Of a stretch of 64,000 nt of DNA, positions 33,364-41,603 are shown piece by piece; position 1 is the first letter of the stretch; the number at the start of each line of letters is the position of its first letter. A program made the translations under genes and the position numbers. A model generated the notes under the pieces. That model was not told the origin of the DNA and ran no database searches. It saw only the letters and a program-made list of their open reading frames with translations. Origin of the DNA: Chitinophaga sp. GbtcB8. GTDB taxonomy: Bacteria; Bacteroidota; Bacteroidia; Chitinophagales; Chitinophagaceae. Location of the stretch: positions 40,240 to 104,239 of the forward strand of contig NZ_JAGXJN010000034.1 of NCBI RefSeq assembly GCF_019091455.1, written 5' to 3'.

Positions 33364-34059
33364 ATGAATAACGTGATCACAACCACACATGACGTACATC
33401 CGCTGCTGCTGGACCGTTGGAGCCCTAAATCTTTCCGGGACACCCCGGTATGTTCCAACACATTAGACCGCCTTTTTGAAGCGGCCCGCCTGGCGCCCTC
33501 CTGTTTTAATGAGCAGCCCTGGCATTTTATAGTAGCCACTAAGGGCGATGCCGCCCAGTATGAAAAGATCTTACACTGTTTTACGGAAGATAACCAGGCC
33601 TGGGCACAAACTGCACCGGTGCTGATGATAGCTGTAACCAAGCTGTATTTTGAACACAACGGCGCGCCCAATGTATTTGCCTGGCATGATATGGGCCTGG
33701 CTGTAGCCAACCTCACCTTCCAGGCCGTGTTTGAAGGGCTGCAGGTTTGCGAAGCCGCCGGTATTGAACATGAAAAAGTGTATACTGAGCTTGCCATTCC
33801 GGAAGGCTACCAGCCCTGCGTGGGTATTGCGCTGGGCTATGCCGGTAACGGGGATAACCTTTCACCGGTGTTACAGCAAAAGCATAACCGGGAAAGAACA
33901 CGTAAACCGCTGAGCAGCTTTGTACATTATGGTGAACCGGACCTGCAAATGAGATTAAATGAGCAGCAGAAACAGGTATATGAGATGGTGAAAGGAAAAT
34001 TTGAGTTCGGGGATCTGCGGCCGGTGTTTGCAATGGTCAGGGGGCGTATGAAACATTAA
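33364..34059 (+). CDS. Nitroreductase family protein
   Basis: A 231-residue FMN-dependent oxidoreductase. Family features: RWSPKSFRDTPV near residue 18, EAARLAPSCFNEQPWHFIVAT (about 38-58, the FMN-binding segment), and GYQPCVGIALGYAGN (about 150-165). Substrates are typically quinones or nitro compounds reduced with NAD(P)H. It follows the AraC regulator, which may induce it. Its stop overlaps the end of the opposite-strand permease gene by four bases. Confidence 0.88.
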   Translation: MNNVITTTHDVHPLLLDRWSPKSFRDTPVCSNTLDRLFEAARLAPSCFNEQPWHFIVATKGDAAQYEKILHCFTEDNQAWAQTAPVLMIAVTKLYFEHNGAPNVFAWHDMGLAVANLTFQAVFEGLQVCEAAGIEHEKVYTELAIPEGYQPCVGIALGYAGNGDNLSPVLQQKHNRERTRKPLSSFVHYGEPDLQMRLNEQQKQVYEMVKGKFEFGDLRPVFAMVRGRMKH

Positions 34060-35105
34060 AGCTTAATGCGGGGATCTACAATGCTGTACAGCACATCTGC
34101 CAGCAGGCTAATGATCACAAAAATGCCGGCGGTGAATAACACGGATCCCATGAGCACGGGAAAGTCAAATTTCTCCAACGCATCTACCGTTACTTTGCCG
34201 ATGCCTTTCCAGCCAAAAATATATTCTACAAAAAAAGCGCCTGCCAGCAGCTCTGCAAACCAGCCGGTAACCGCAGTGATCACCGGGTTCAGGGCATTAC
34301 GCAACGCGTGTTTAAAGACCACAGCACTACGCTTCAGGCCTTTGGCATATGCCGTGCGTATGTAGTCCTGGTTCAGCACATCCAGCATGGCGCTGCGGGT
34401 TAGCTGCACTATAATAGCCAGCGGGCGTATGCCCAGCGTGATGGCCGGCAGCACCAGGTTACGCAGGTTCATCACCCGGCCCTTAAAAGGATCCATATCG
34501 AACAGGCTGCCGGTCATATGCAAACCGGTGTACTGGCTCAGCACAAAACCAAACAGGTAAGCCAGCACAATACCTGCAAAGAACGATGGTACGGAAATAC
34601 CCAGCACACTGGCAAAAATAGCGCTGGTATCCATCCAGGTATTTTGTTTTACGGCAGAGAGTACGCCCAGGGCAATACCCGCTACCGTAGCAAACAGCAT
34701 AGCTGCCAATGCCAGCAGCAAGGTGCCGGGCAGCGCTTCAATGAGTATTTCCCACACATCTTTTTTGCCCTGGTAAGAGCGGCGCAGATAGGGCGTTTTT
34801 AGCACCAGTATTTTGGAAGAGGATATATGCAGTAACGTTAGGTAGTGCAGCTTACCGCGCGCCTCCTGCTCCGGGTGAATGCTGATGGGCAGCAGGTCGT
34901 TTAAGTATAACAGGAACTGTACAGGCATCGGCTTATCCAGGTGCAGCTCCCGGCGCACATTTTCCAGGGAGGCCACATCTGCCCGCTGCCCCAGGGTAAG
35001 GCGTGCAGGATCTGCCGGCAGCACATTGAACAGCACAAACACCAATACCACTACCCCCAGCAGTACCAGCAAACCATATGATATTTTTTTTAGCAAGTAG
35101 TGCAT
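34056..35105 (-). CDS. DppB-like ABC peptide/nickel transporter permease
   Basis: A 349-residue inner membrane permease with six helices: the N-terminal helix (YGLLVLLGVVVLVFVLFNVLPADPARLTLG) typical of DppB/OppB/NikB, a long periplasmic loop (about 45-135) and the BPD permease domain with the EAA-like loop YIRTAYAKGLKRSAVVFKHALRNALNPVI (about 255-283). The partner DppC, binding protein and ATPases are not in the window. Start ATG 35105 is preferred over 35123, since homology begins MHYLLKKISYG. It follows the DoxX-type gene by 24 bases. Confidence 0.88.
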   Translation of the reverse strand: MHYLLKKISYGLLVLLGVVVLVFVLFNVLPADPARLTLGQRADVASLENVRRELHLDKPMPVQFLLYLNDLLPISIHPEQEARGKLHYLTLLHISSSKILVLKTPYLRRSYQGKKDVWEILIEALPGTLLLALAAMLFATVAGIALGVLSAVKQNTWMDTSAIFASVLGISVPSFFAGIVLAYLFGFVLSQYTGLHMTGSLFDMDPFKGRVMNLRNLVLPAITLGIRPLAIIVQLTRSAMLDVLNQDYIRTAYAKGLKRSAVVFKHALRNALNPVITAVTGWFAELLAGAFFVEYIFGWKGIGKVTVDALEKFDFPVLMGSVLFTAGIFVIISLLADVLYSIVDPRIKL

Positions 35106-35129
35106 GGTGGTAAAAGAGTCCATGGACCC

Positions 35130-36218
35130 TCAAGGAATATCATTATAATGCCATTTCCCTTTAATGGTACCCTGCTCCAGCAAAATAAGGCAGGGGTTAC
35201 TGCGGCCGGCGGTTTTAATAGCCGTGCCATCCATTTGCACAAAGGGGAAGCTGATGCCATGTGCTTTTTCAAAAGCGGCTACGGCTTCTTTGCTGGAGCC
35301 GGTAACCCCGTATATATACACTTCATTGGCTTCCATCTTTTTTTGCAGTGCCTGCATTTTGGCATCCCAGCCTTTGCCGGCAGTAGCGGTGTTCAGCACC
35401 AGGAACAGGTATACCGGTTTAGGTTCCGATAAAATGGCCTGGGTTTGATTGCCGCCATCAAAGTCCGTTAAAATGAAATCCTTAATGCCCGGCTCTCCAA
35501 TACCTTTTTTCACCAGCTTATCCTTACGGTCTACGAATTTCCAGGTGCTATCTGCCCAGGGATAGTTTTCCATGGTGAACTCTTTGCGTTCCCCGTTCTT
35601 TTCGTAGATCATGGTGGTTTCATATACATCCGGCGTAGAACCCGGCGGCATTTTCATTTTTTCAGGAATGTTGTTACCTACCTTGTATGCCAGGCAATCT
35701 ACAAACGGCAGGTGGCTTAACGTGTACCACTGTACGCCGAAGGAGAATACCAGCGCAGCAGCCATAATAATATTGGATGCCATTTTAGGGAACAGCGGTT
35801 GTATACGTTTGCGGTAGGTAAAGATCACCAGGATCATTACTAACAAAGCAACATCCTTGTAGAAAGTTTGTTCTGCCGTAAGCTTAATGCAATCTCCAAA
35901 ACAGCCGCATTCCTTAATGGTGCCGCTGAACAGCGCATAACCGGTAAGGAAGGTGAAGAAAATGATGAGCAGCAGCAACAGCACAGAGAACAGGCGCATA
36001 CGGTATCCCAGCAATACCGCTACCCCGGCTACTATTTCAAACACGTTCATGGTTACAGAATACACCAGGGAATAGTGCGACATGAAGGTCATGTGCAGCA
36101 CCTCGAAGAACTCATCCATTTTATAGCTGAGCCCCAGCGGGTCATTAGCCTTAATAAGGCCGGAAAAAATAAAAAGTACGCCTACGAGTACCCGTAATAG
36201 GATCAGGATAAATTTCAT
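35130..36218 (-). CDS. DoxX/MauE-type membrane protein with thioredoxin-like tail
   Basis: A 362-residue protein with four N-terminal helices (about 5-150; RVLVGVLFIFSGLIKANDPLGLSYKMDEFFEVL..., and a CGCFGDCI motif near residue 108) of the DoxX/MauE type and a C-terminal soluble part (about 180-362) with a thioredoxin-like fold but without a CxxC centre. It matches the BT_3928 family, which in Bacteroidota lies beside DUF1599, as here (gap 63 bases). Its role is unknown; a link to quinone or thiol redox is only suggested by the fold. Confidence 0.8.
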   Translation of the reverse strand: MKFILILLRVLVGVLFIFSGLIKANDPLGLSYKMDEFFEVLHMTFMSHYSLVYSVTMNVFEIVAGVAVLLGYRMRLFSVLLLLLIIFFTFLTGYALFSGTIKECGCFGDCIKLTAEQTFYKDVALLVMILVIFTYRKRIQPLFPKMASNIIMAAALVFSFGVQWYTLSHLPFVDCLAYKVGNNIPEKMKMPPGSTPDVYETTMIYEKNGERKEFTMENYPWADSTWKFVDRKDKLVKKGIGEPGIKDFILTDFDGGNQTQAILSEPKPVYLFLVLNTATAGKGWDAKMQALQKKMEANEVYIYGVTGSSKEAVAAFEKAHGISFPFVQMDGTAIKTAGRSNPCLILLEQGTIKGKWHYNDIP

Positions 36219-36281
36219 ATCTGCAATTATAAGACAGCGATCAATTTAAAGAATTAATAAGGAACGGCGAATAATTAATGA

Positions 36282-36839
36282 TCAAAGGCGGCCCGCGGGT
36301 GCGGCTTCATCTATTTTGATCAGGGCAAACAGCGCGTAGTTAATGATATCCACAAAGTTAGCGTCAATACCTTCTGAGATCAGCGTTTTACCTTCATTAC
36401 GCAGTATTTGCTTGATGCGCAGCAGTTTAGTGAGTATAAGGTCCACGAAGGATTCCTGGCTCATATCGCGCCAGGCTTCGCCATAGTCATGGTTTTTATC
36501 TTCCATTACGCTTTGTACAAAACGGGCCTGCTCATCGTACAGGCGGGATACTTCATCTACCGGCAGGTCCTGGTAGGGATTGCCATGCTGCCCCAGCTGT
36601 ATAAGGCCAATAATGCCGTAGTTTACAATACCGCGGAACTCCCCGTCAATCTGGTCCTCCACCTTCTGGGTGCCCAGCTCCTGGATGTTGCGGATGCGCT
36701 GTGCTTTTATAAAGATCTGGTCGGTAACGGAAACGAGCCTTAATACCCGCCAGGAGGTGCCGTAGTCCCTGGCTTTTTTAATGAAGATATCTTTACACGT
36801 GCCGATGGCCTGCTGGTATTGCGCTAAGGTGTTGCTCAT
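36282..36839 (-). CDS. DUF1599 domain-containing protein
   Basis: A 185-residue cytosolic protein with two copies of the DUF1599 motif: CKDIFIKKARDYGTSWRVLR...DQIFIKAQRIRNI (about 14-50) and QSVMEDKNHDYGEAWRDMS...LILTKLLRIKQI (about 108-145). Each has the K..DYG..WR pattern, suggesting two equivalent sites. The frame stays open far upstream to 37214, through folP on the other strand, but the only sensible start is ATG 36839, divergent from folP. The function is unknown. Confidence 0.88.
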   Translation of the reverse strand: MSNTLAQYQQAIGTCKDIFIKKARDYGTSWRVLRLVSVTDQIFIKAQRIRNIQELGTQKVEDQIDGEFRGIVNYGIIGLIQLGQHGNPYQDLPVDEVSRLYDEQARFVQSVMEDKNHDYGEAWRDMSQESFVDLILTKLLRIKQILRNEGKTLISEGIDANFVDIINYALFALIKIDEAAPAGRL

Positions 36840-36899
36840 TGTCTTTATTAAGGAAGAAACTTTAATTTGCAGGGCAAAGTAACAAAAAATAATGTGCGG

Positions 36900-37742
36900 A
36901 TGAACATCCAACCCTACACCCTCTCCTGCCGTGGTCAGCTGGTAGACCTTAGTACTCCGGTGGTGATGGGTATTATTAATATTACCAATGATTCTTTTTA
37001 TGCAGAAAGCCGCAGCCGGCACCTGCAGCATATTATAGAAAAGGCCGGCGAGCACCTGGCCAATGGCGCCCGTATACTGGACCTGGGCGCCCAAAGCACA
37101 CGCCCGGGCGCTGCTACTATTGGCGCGCAGGAAGAGCTGGACCGCCTGCTGCCCGCCATTCATGGCATCATTAACCATTACCCGGAAGTTATTATTTCTG
37201 TGGATACCTATCACGCTGCCGTAGCAGAAAAAACCGTTCAGGCCGGGGCAGCCATTATTAATGACGTTAGCGCCGGGGAAATGGACCCGGACATGTTAAC
37301 CACTGCCGGCCGCCTGCAGGTACCCTATATTGCCATGCACATGCGGGGCACGCCTGCCACCATGCAAAAAGACCCGCAATATGATAATGTAGTACGGGAA
37401 GTGCTGGATTATTTTATACAAAAAACAGCGCAGTGCAGGGCCGCCGGTATTAATGATGTGATCCTGGATCCCGGTTTTGGTTTTGGGAAGACCATTGCCC
37501 ACAATTACACCCTGCTGCGCGGTCTGAACCTGTTCCACATCCTGGAGTGCCCCGTGCTGGTGGGCGTATCCCGTAAATCCATGATATACCGTTTGTTAAA
37601 CACTACCCCGGAAGCCGCGTTAAACGGCACAACGGTGATCCATACACTGGCTTTGCAGCAGGGCGCACATTTACTGCGGGTGCATGATGTAAAGGAAGCG
37701 GCAGAGACTGTGAAGCTGCTGCAGTACATGCATTCACTGTAA
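36900..37742 (+). CDS. folP: Dihydropteroate synthase
   Basis: A 280-residue TIM-barrel enzyme of folate synthesis. Motifs: VMGIINITNDSFYAESR (loop 1; most homologues have TPDSF, here TNDSF), GARILDLGAQSTRPGA (about 55-70), VDTYHAAVAEKTVQAGAAIINDVSAG (about 102-127), MHMRGTPATMQ (about 148-158) and VGVSRKSMI (about 222-230). Start ATG 36900 is preferred to the TTG at 36867. It is divergent from the DUF1599 gene and followed by cdaA, a common Bacteroidota pair. Confidence 0.93.
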   Translation: MNIQPYTLSCRGQLVDLSTPVVMGIINITNDSFYAESRSRHLQHIIEKAGEHLANGARILDLGAQSTRPGAATIGAQEELDRLLPAIHGIINHYPEVIISVDTYHAAVAEKTVQAGAAIINDVSAGEMDPDMLTTAGRLQVPYIAMHMRGTPATMQKDPQYDNVVREVLDYFIQKTAQCRAAGINDVILDPGFGFGKTIAHNYTLLRGLNLFHILECPVLVGVSRKSMIYRLLNTTPEAALNGTTVIHTLALQQGAHLLRVHDVKEAAETVKLLQYMHSL

Positions 37743-37754
37743 AAAGTGTTGCAA

Positions 37755-37810
37755 CAACGCAGTACATATAAATCTAAAATCGTAAATCTGGGATCTAAAA
37801 TCTATTTTTA
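37755..37810. repeat. Intergenic word-repeat, family A
   Basis: AAATCTAAAATCGTAAATCT and GATCTAAAATCT between folP and cdaA, the same words as at 17466-17660. Confidence 0.5.
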
Positions 37811-37815
37811 CAATT

Positions 37816-38625
37816 ATGGATATGTTTCAATTTTACGGATATAGATTTAACTGGCTGAATATTCTGGACCTGTCGATCGTAATTTTCCTGGTTATTCAAT
37901 TATACCGGTTATTAAAGGGCAGCCTGGCTTTCAACATTTTTGTAGGCCTGCTGATGGTGTACCTGGCTTACTTCCTGGTACAGGCGCTGGGTATGCCCAT
38001 TCTCACCAATATTTTACAGAACTTCATTAACGTAGGGCTCATTGCCATTATCATTATATTTCAGCCGGAGATCCGCAAGTTCCTGCTGGTACTGGGCAAG
38101 AAAACACCGCTGAGCAAGGATAGTTTTTTTACCAAGCTGTTTATGCCGGACCGGTTTAAAAGCTACCGCGAAGAGGAGAATATTATTAATGAAGTGATCA
38201 CCGCCGTAGGCCACCTCTCGGCCCGCCATACCGGCGCCCTTATTGTGATTGCCACTACCCACAGGGTAAAGTTTGATACGGCCAGCAGCATTGGTATTGA
38301 TGGCAACATCAGCGCTAAGCTGGTTGAAAGTATTTTTTCCAAAAGCAGTCCCCTGCATGATGGGGCACTGATCATTGTAGGCAATAAGATCCTGGCCGCC
38401 AAGGTAATACTGCCGGTATCCGATAATCCCAACCTGCCTACCCGTATTGGTTTGCGCCACCGCTCTGCCGTAGGTATCACAGAACATAGTGATAACCTGG
38501 CCATTGTAGTATCAGAAGAACGCGCTACTATTTCCTATGCACAGGATGGCCGTTTGGTACAGGATGTATCCCTGGAGGAGCTGAAGATCAAGATGTATGA
38601 GGTGCTGGTGGATGGCGAGAGTTAA
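37816..38625 (+). CDS. cdaA: Diadenylate cyclase (CdaA/DacA type)
   Basis: A 269-residue membrane enzyme that makes c-di-AMP from two ATP. Three N-terminal helices (about 15-85) precede a DAC domain with the signature motifs DGALIIVGNKILAAKVILPVSDN (DGA, about 177) and RIGLRHRSAVGITEHSDNLAIVVSEE (RHR, about 216). It is joined to folP by a short repeat-containing spacer. A DHH-type phosphoesterase that might act on linear c-di-AMP products is encoded at 39731-40750. Confidence 0.92.
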   Translation: MDMFQFYGYRFNWLNILDLSIVIFLVIQLYRLLKGSLAFNIFVGLLMVYLAYFLVQALGMPILTNILQNFINVGLIAIIIIFQPEIRKFLLVLGKKTPLSKDSFFTKLFMPDRFKSYREEENIINEVITAVGHLSARHTGALIVIATTHRVKFDTASSIGIDGNISAKLVESIFSKSSPLHDGALIIVGNKILAAKVILPVSDNPNLPTRIGLRHRSAVGITEHSDNLAIVVSEERATISYAQDGRLVQDVSLEELKIKMYEVLVDGES

Positions 38626-38648
38626 TTAATCAGATAGTTTTCTAAAAT

Positions 38649-38690
38649 AAAGAGGAATGGTGTTTACCTGAACATCATTCCTCTTTGTCA
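38649..38690 (+). terminator. Intrinsic terminator after cdaA
   Basis: AAAGAGGAATGGTGTT (38649-38664) / AACATCATTCCTCTTT (38671-38686), 15 of 16 paired with a 6-base loop and a weak T run. Confidence 0.75.
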
Positions 38691-38732
38691 TTATAGCACT
38701 GTTAGCCTTAACTAATAATTATTCATTCTTCA

Positions 38733-38770
38733 CAAAACAAAAGGCTGTCCCAATAAAAATTGAGACAGCC
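38733..38770 (-). terminator. Intrinsic terminator after the FKBP gene
   Basis: On the minus strand GGCTGTCTCAA / TTGGGACAGCC followed by TTTTGTTTTG. Together with the plus-strand terminator 50 bases away it separates the convergent cdaA and FKBP genes. Confidence 0.8.
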
Positions 38771-38792
38771 CTTACTATTAACTTTCTGAATA

Positions 38793-39662
38793 TTACTTAC
38801 CGGGAGCAGCCGGTGCAGCGGCAGGCGCTTTACCGGGCTTTACATCAACCAGTTGCACGTCAAATACCAGTACAGAGTTGCTGGGAATAGCCGGGGGGCT
38901 ACCCTGCAGGCCATAAGCCAGTGAAGAAGGTATTACCAGCGTAGCTTTGGAACCTTTGTTCAGGGAACCAATACCAGCATCCCAACCTTTAATTACAAAA
39001 CCCTGGCCAATGGGGAACTTAATAGGTTCCAGCGGCATACCGGGACGTAAAGTAGAATCCAGGCTGGAGTCAAAGGTTTTACCGCTCAGCAGCTTACCGG
39101 TGTAGTGTACAAACACGGTATCGCCGGGTTTAGGCATGTCGCCGGTACCGGGCTGGCTAACGGATACGTATACACCTTCAGCATTTTTAGTAGCGTTCAG
39201 CTTATGAGCATCCAGGTATTCTTTTATTTCCTTTTCTTCTTTGGCAGTTTGTGTAGATGCAGAATATTTGTTCTCTACAGCAAAAGTTACCTTCAGCTTG
39301 TCGCCTTTTTTACCAAATGGCGGACGGGGCTCTGGTAAAGAATCCCAGGGAATAATGAACGTAGCGCTATCTCCTTCTTTCAGCAGGGCCAATCCTTCCA
39401 TCAGGTCATATTTATTCACTGATTTAGAGATCAGCACCGGCACAGGCGCACCCACCAGCTTGCGGGATTCTGCCAGGATAGAGTCGTTCAGGCGCTGGGT
39501 AATGTTCATCAGCACCGTATCGCCCAGCTTCAGCTGTGCACCGCTGCCCGATTTATGTACGGTGTATTCTACACCACCAGGTGTTTTCTTGGGCCCACCG
39601 GCACCGCAGCTAGCCATGAACAAGCCTAATGCTGCTACAAGTAACTGATTGTTTTTTTTCAT
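38793..39662 (-). CDS. FKBP-type peptidyl-prolyl isomerase lipoprotein
   Basis: A 289-residue predicted lipoprotein: signal with lipobox FMASC (Cys19), then a divergent FKBP-like domain (about 28-140), a Lys/Glu-rich linker, and a canonical FKBP domain (about 160-275; GDTVFVHYTGKLLSGKTFDSSLDS, IGQGFVIKGWDAGIGSLNKGSKATLVIPSSLAYG, IPSNSVLVFDVQLVDV). The first domain lacks most of the active-site aromatic residues and may only bind client proteins. The C-terminus is Ala/Pro-rich. It lies 68 bases after the DHH gene on the same strand. Confidence 0.9.
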   Translation of the reverse strand: MKKNNQLLVAALGLFMASCGAGGPKKTPGGVEYTVHKSGSGAQLKLGDTVLMNITQRLNDSILAESRKLVGAPVPVLISKSVNKYDLMEGLALLKEGDSATFIIPWDSLPEPRPPFGKKGDKLKVTFAVENKYSASTQTAKEEKEIKEYLDAHKLNATKNAEGVYVSVSQPGTGDMPKPGDTVFVHYTGKLLSGKTFDSSLDSTLRPGMPLEPIKFPIGQGFVIKGWDAGIGSLNKGSKATLVIPSSLAYGLQGSPPAIPSNSVLVFDVQLVDVKPGKAPAAAPAAPGK

Positions 39663-39730
39663 CTGTAGGTATTTGTCTTTATTTTTTTTGGTCAGTCTTT
39701 AACGGTTTAAGCCTGAAGGATGTTGTGCCC

Positions 39731-40750
39731 TCAAACTTTTATATGATCCTGTAATAATGCTTCGTTCTCTTCCATGGCATGAATAAAGCGCTGTACTGTT
39801 TTTTCCAGCGTATCCGTACTTCTGCCGCCGGCTGCATTAAAGTGGCCGCCGCCTTCAAAGTACCTGCGGGCAAAGGTATTCACGTCAAAATCGCCTTTGG
39901 AGCGGAATGACAGCTTCACCTCTTCCCGGCGGTCTATGATCAGTGCTGCCATTTTAATACCCTGTATAGATAATAAAAAGTTCACTAATCCTTCTGTATC
40001 CCCTGTTTGCAGGTCAAACCTTTTCAGGTCTGCATAGGGAATTGCCATCATAGCCGTATTATATTCGTAGAAGACCTCCATCCGGTGCAACAGGCTGTGG
40101 CCAATAAAGCGCAGGCGGTTTTCCAGAAAATTGTCGTAAATGTTCTGGTGAATGATCTCATGCTTTAACCCCCTGTCCATCAGGTCTGCTACCATACGGT
40201 GCACCCTGGCAGAGGTAGAGGCGAACCGGAAAGATCCCGTGTCCGTGATGGTTCCGGCATAGATACATTGCGCAATCTCTTCGGTAATATACTGCTCTTC
40301 CCCCAATTTATAAAGCGTTTCATATACCAGCTGTGCGGTAGAAGAAGCTTTAGTATCACTTACACCATAGTCAAAAGCAGGCTGTGGTTCCAGGTGATGG
40401 TCAATGAGTATTTTCGGACACTTCAGCTGCTCCAGGTACGGCGCCAGGTTTTTGGTGCGGTATAAAGCGTTGAAATCCAAACAAAATAACAGCTCCACCC
40501 CTTCCAGTGCGCTCATAGCCTTCTCCTGCATGGATTCAAAATCCACCACCAGGTCGGCCCCGGGCAACCAGGCCAGAAAATCCGGGAAGTTAGTAGGCGA
40601 AATAACAGTGATGTCATGTCCCTTCTGACGCAGGTAATGATACATGGCCAAAGACGAACCCATGGCATCTGCATCCGGTTTCTGGTGCATGGTAATCACC
40701 ACTTTTTTAGGGGTTTCCAGCAAAGGCTTGATTTCCTCGATCGGCTTCAT
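39731..40750 (-). CDS. DHH/DHHA1 phosphoesterase (NrnA-like)
   Basis: A 339-residue cytosolic phosphoesterase. DHH domain motifs: HQKPDADAMGSSLAMYHYL (about 22-40), FCLDFNALYR (about 92), ILIDHHLEPQP (about 115) and GTITDTGSFRFASTS (about 165-180). The DHHA1 domain ends with FEGGGHFNAAGG (about 298-309). Relatives (NrnA, bifunctional oligoribonuclease/pAp phosphatase) degrade very short RNAs, pAp and pApA. Given cdaA nearby, a role in breaking down c-di-AMP products is possible but not shown. Confidence 0.88.
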   Translation of the reverse strand: MKPIEEIKPLLETPKKVVITMHQKPDADAMGSSLAMYHYLRQKGHDITVISPTNFPDFLAWLPGADLVVDFESMQEKAMSALEGVELLFCLDFNALYRTKNLAPYLEQLKCPKILIDHHLEPQPAFDYGVSDTKASSTAQLVYETLYKLGEEQYITEEIAQCIYAGTITDTGSFRFASTSARVHRMVADLMDRGLKHEIIHQNIYDNFLENRLRFIGHSLLHRMEVFYEYNTAMMAIPYADLKRFDLQTGDTEGLVNFLLSIQGIKMAALIIDRREEVKLSFRSKGDFDVNTFARRYFEGGGHFNAAGGRSTDTLEKTVQRFIHAMEENEALLQDHIKV

Positions 40751-40872
40751 ACCAAGAATAAGCGGATGATAAAATATTGTTATGCGTTCATTTAAAACGA
40801 AGTGCGAAGTTCTTTATTTGGTGCAGCATTTCAAAATTTTGACCCGGATTTATCTGATAAACAAATTCTGGT

Positions 40873-40880
40873 TACCTTTG
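40873..40880 (+). promoter_or_regulatory. -7 box of ndk promoter with a 120-base leader
   Basis: TACCTTTG, a full TAnnTTTG match. Transcription from here gives a leader of about 120 bases before ndk that can form GCCC..GGGC (40892-40910) and GGCAGC..GCTGCC (about 40908-40943) pairs. Confidence 0.45.
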
Positions 40881-41003
40881 CGCCCGTTGGATGCCCGGTA
40901 AAGTGGGCAGCTAGCAGTTAGCGGAACCATGAGCCTGGCTGCCGGTAAGCAAGCGACAGACAGTGGACCTCAGAACAAACAATTTAACTTGGAATAACAA
41001 CAT

Positions 41004-41420
41004 ATGGGTAACAGAACATTTACGATGATTAAGCCGGACGCTGTAGCCAATGGGCATATCGGCGCCATTTTGGAAAAGATCAATGGAGCTGGCTTCCGCA
41101 TTGTGGCACTCAAAATGACCCGGTTATCAACCGAAAAAGCGGGCGAATTTTATGCTGTCCACAAAGAGCGTCCTTTTTACGGGGAGCTGGTGGAATTTAT
41201 GAGCAGCGGCCACATTGTAGCGGCTATCCTGGAAAAGGACAATGCCGTGGAAGATTTCCGCAAGCTGATCGGCGCTACCAACCCTGCTAATGCTGATGCC
41301 GGCACCATCCGCAAATTATTTGCAGAATCCCTGGGCCGTAATGCTATTCACGGTTCTGATTCTGATGAGAATGCAGCTATTGAAGGCAGCTTTTTCTTCA
41401 GCGGACTGGAACAGTTCTAA
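41004..41420 (+). CDS. ndk: Nucleoside diphosphate kinase
   Basis: A 138-residue enzyme that equalises nucleoside triphosphate pools through a phosphohistidine. Motifs: MGNRTFTMIKPDAVANGHIGAIL, KERPFYGELVEFMSSG (about 50-65), IGATNPANADAGTIRKLF (about 92-109) and the active site GRNAIHGSDSDENA (His about 118). Length is normal. It is a single-gene unit with its own promoter and terminator. Confidence 0.96.
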   Translation: MGNRTFTMIKPDAVANGHIGAILEKINGAGFRIVALKMTRLSTEKAGEFYAVHKERPFYGELVEFMSSGHIVAAILEKDNAVEDFRKLIGATNPANADAGTIRKLFAESLGRNAIHGSDSDENAAIEGSFFFSGLEQF

Positions 41421-41444
41421 GACGATTCATCTCTCTTTAATAGA

Positions 41445-41478
41445 AAAGCCGTTCCGGTTAACTGGAACGGCTTTCTTT
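41445..41478 (+). terminator. Intrinsic terminator after ndk
   Basis: AAAGCCGTTCC (41445-41455) / GGAACGGCTTT (41464-41474), 8-base loop, short T run. Confidence 0.85.
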
Positions 41479-41479
41479 A

Positions 41480-41603
41480 TAATGTAAAATGTAAAATTTT
41501 AAATCTTAAATGTAAAAGGGAAATGCAACGAATGAAGTATGCCTGGTATCGCTGCCTTTCCCTTTTACATTTAGCATTTTACATTTATGATTTTACATTC
41601 TTC
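41480..41603. repeat. Intergenic inverted word-repeat, family G
   Basis: AATGTAAAATGTAAAATTTT (from 41480) and CTTAAATGTAAAAGGG run forward; CCCTTTTACATTTAGCATTT and ATTTTACATTC run inverted at about 41560-41600, up to the stop of the permease gene. Confidence 0.6.

Noticed and set aside
36840..37214. N-terminal extension of the DUF1599 frame
   Set aside because: It runs antisense through folP and has no homology; the family begins at ATG 36839.
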